From Bacillota bacterium (GTDB lineage: Bacteria > Bacillota > DTU065): 5,559 nucleotides of DNA. Below the pieces are notes generated by a model. It was not told where the DNA came from. It searched no databases and was given only the letters and a program-made list of their open reading frames with translations. The position numbers were made by a program, and so were the translations under genes. The stretch covers positions 1 to 5,559 of the forward strand of contig DUTE01000368.1 of assembly GCA_012842235.1 (NCBI GenBank). Direction: 5' to 3'. Shown here in pieces: positions 5,042 to 5,559 of the stretch (position 1 is its first letter; each line of letters begins with the position of its first letter).

Positions 5042-5559
5042 TAGCTGTAGATGCCTCCTGGATTGGGGTTATAAGGCACATTCGTTTGTGGTCGAAAAAC
5101 CGGTGGCTGGTAATTAAATTGCTCCATCGAAGGATAATTAGGCACTTGTTGTATTTTAGCTAACTCATTTAGTTTGGTTATAGACTCTGCAAGTCCCCCT
5201 ACAGCATCTACTAACCCTGCGTCTACCGCTTCCCTGCCCACAAGGACTGTTCCTACATCCCGAACAAGCTCACCTGTACGGAACATGTATTCTCTGAGTT
5301 TAGTCTCGGTAATATGAGAATGAGTCACAATAAAGCGAATCACCCTATCTTGCATCTTATCTAAATACTCATAGGTCTGTGGCACACCAATCACAAGCCC
5401 ACTTAATCTTATAGGATGAATTGTCATAGTAGCCGTAGGCACAATAAAAGAATAATCTGAAGCAGTAGCTAATGGAACGCCTATACTATGTCCCCCTCCT
5501 AATACTAAAGAAATCTTTGGTTTATCGATAGAGTTTATCATTTCAGCTAAAGCTAATCC
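5041..5559 (-). CDS. tepA: ClpP-fold serine protease of the TepA family (5' end beyond window)
   Basis: This is the C-terminal 172 residues of a ClpP/crotonase-fold protease. The frame is open to the window edge, and codons 5542-5559 encode GLALAE, which continues the conserved domain, so the Met at 5541 is internal and the true start lies to the right. Numbered from that Met, the likely nucleophile is S19 in [10 protein letters not shown] (13-21), in the position of the ClpP catalytic serine. H42 in [10 protein letters not shown] is in the position of the catalytic histidine, and D95 in [22 protein letters not shown] matches the ClpP aspartate region. In B. subtilis TepA has been reported as a translocation-enhancing protein, and such proteins are probably cytosolic. 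The C-terminal tail (about 130-166) is rich in Pro, Asn, Gln and Tyr and is likely disordered. The family call is strong; the physiological role is uncertain. Confidence 0.85.
   Translation of the reverse strand, partial: GLALAEMINSIDKPKISLVLGGGHSIGVPLATASDYSFIVPTATMTIHPIRLSGLVIGVPQTYEYLDKMQDRVIRFIVTHSHITETKLREYMFRTGELVRDVGTVLVGREAVDAGLVDAVGGLAESITKLNELAKIQQVPNYPSMEQFNYQPPVFRPQTNVPYNPNPGGIYS

Noticed and set aside
5539..5541. ATG as the true start of the TepA-type gene
   Set aside because: The frame stays open to the window edge and the upstream codons (GLALAE) continue the conserved ClpP-like core; starting here would remove part of the fold just before the serine motif.

Overview
The window looks like chromosomal DNA from a low-GC Gram-positive bacterium of the Bacillota, most likely a spore-forming member of the Clostridia. 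The sequence is AT-rich and every gene I can support lies on the minus strand. The content matches the Bacillus/Clostridium ylm cell-division cluster (yggS/ylmE, sepF/ylmF, yggT/ylmG, ylmH), and upstream of it is the tepA-ylzJ pair. The exact genus cannot be read from the sequence. No mobile elements, CRISPR arrays, tRNA or rRNA genes were seen.

Layout in the direction of transcription (right to left): (1) The 3' part of a ClpP-fold protease of the TepA family (5041-5559, cut by the window edge) overlaps by one base the small conserved gene ylzJ (4850-5041). A strong intrinsic terminator (about 4830-4851) closes this unit, and its stem includes the ylzJ stop codon. (2) A probable sigma-A-type promoter (4800-4828) starts a second unit: uppP (undecaprenyl-diphosphatase), an HlyD-like membrane-anchored protein of unknown role, yggS (PLP homeostasis), sepF (FtsZ/Z-ring partner), proC (proline synthesis), yggT (small membrane protein) and ylmH (S4-domain RNA-binding protein). 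(3) A perfect 12-bp inverted repeat at 1-30 is probably the terminator of this unit; its U-tract would lie outside the window.

The second unit groups cell-envelope and division functions: UppP recycles the lipid carrier for peptidoglycan precursors, SepF tethers FtsZ to the membrane, and YggT is a membrane protein of the same cluster. With them are PLP and proline housekeeping genes and a translation-associated S4 protein. Gaps between genes are 6 to 53 nt, consistent with one polycistronic mRNA.

The most unusual signal is at two translation starts, uppP and proC. Neither has a Shine-Dalgarno (SD) sequence at normal distance from its ATG. In both cases a perfect inverted repeat with a 24-nt footprint lies just before the ATG, purine-rich SD-like sequence lies upstream of it, and a 6- or 8-codon mini-ORF begins within the repeat and stops at or just before the main ATG. 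This could mean SD bridging by a hairpin, or translation of a leader peptide followed by re-initiation. It is an inference from sequence alone.
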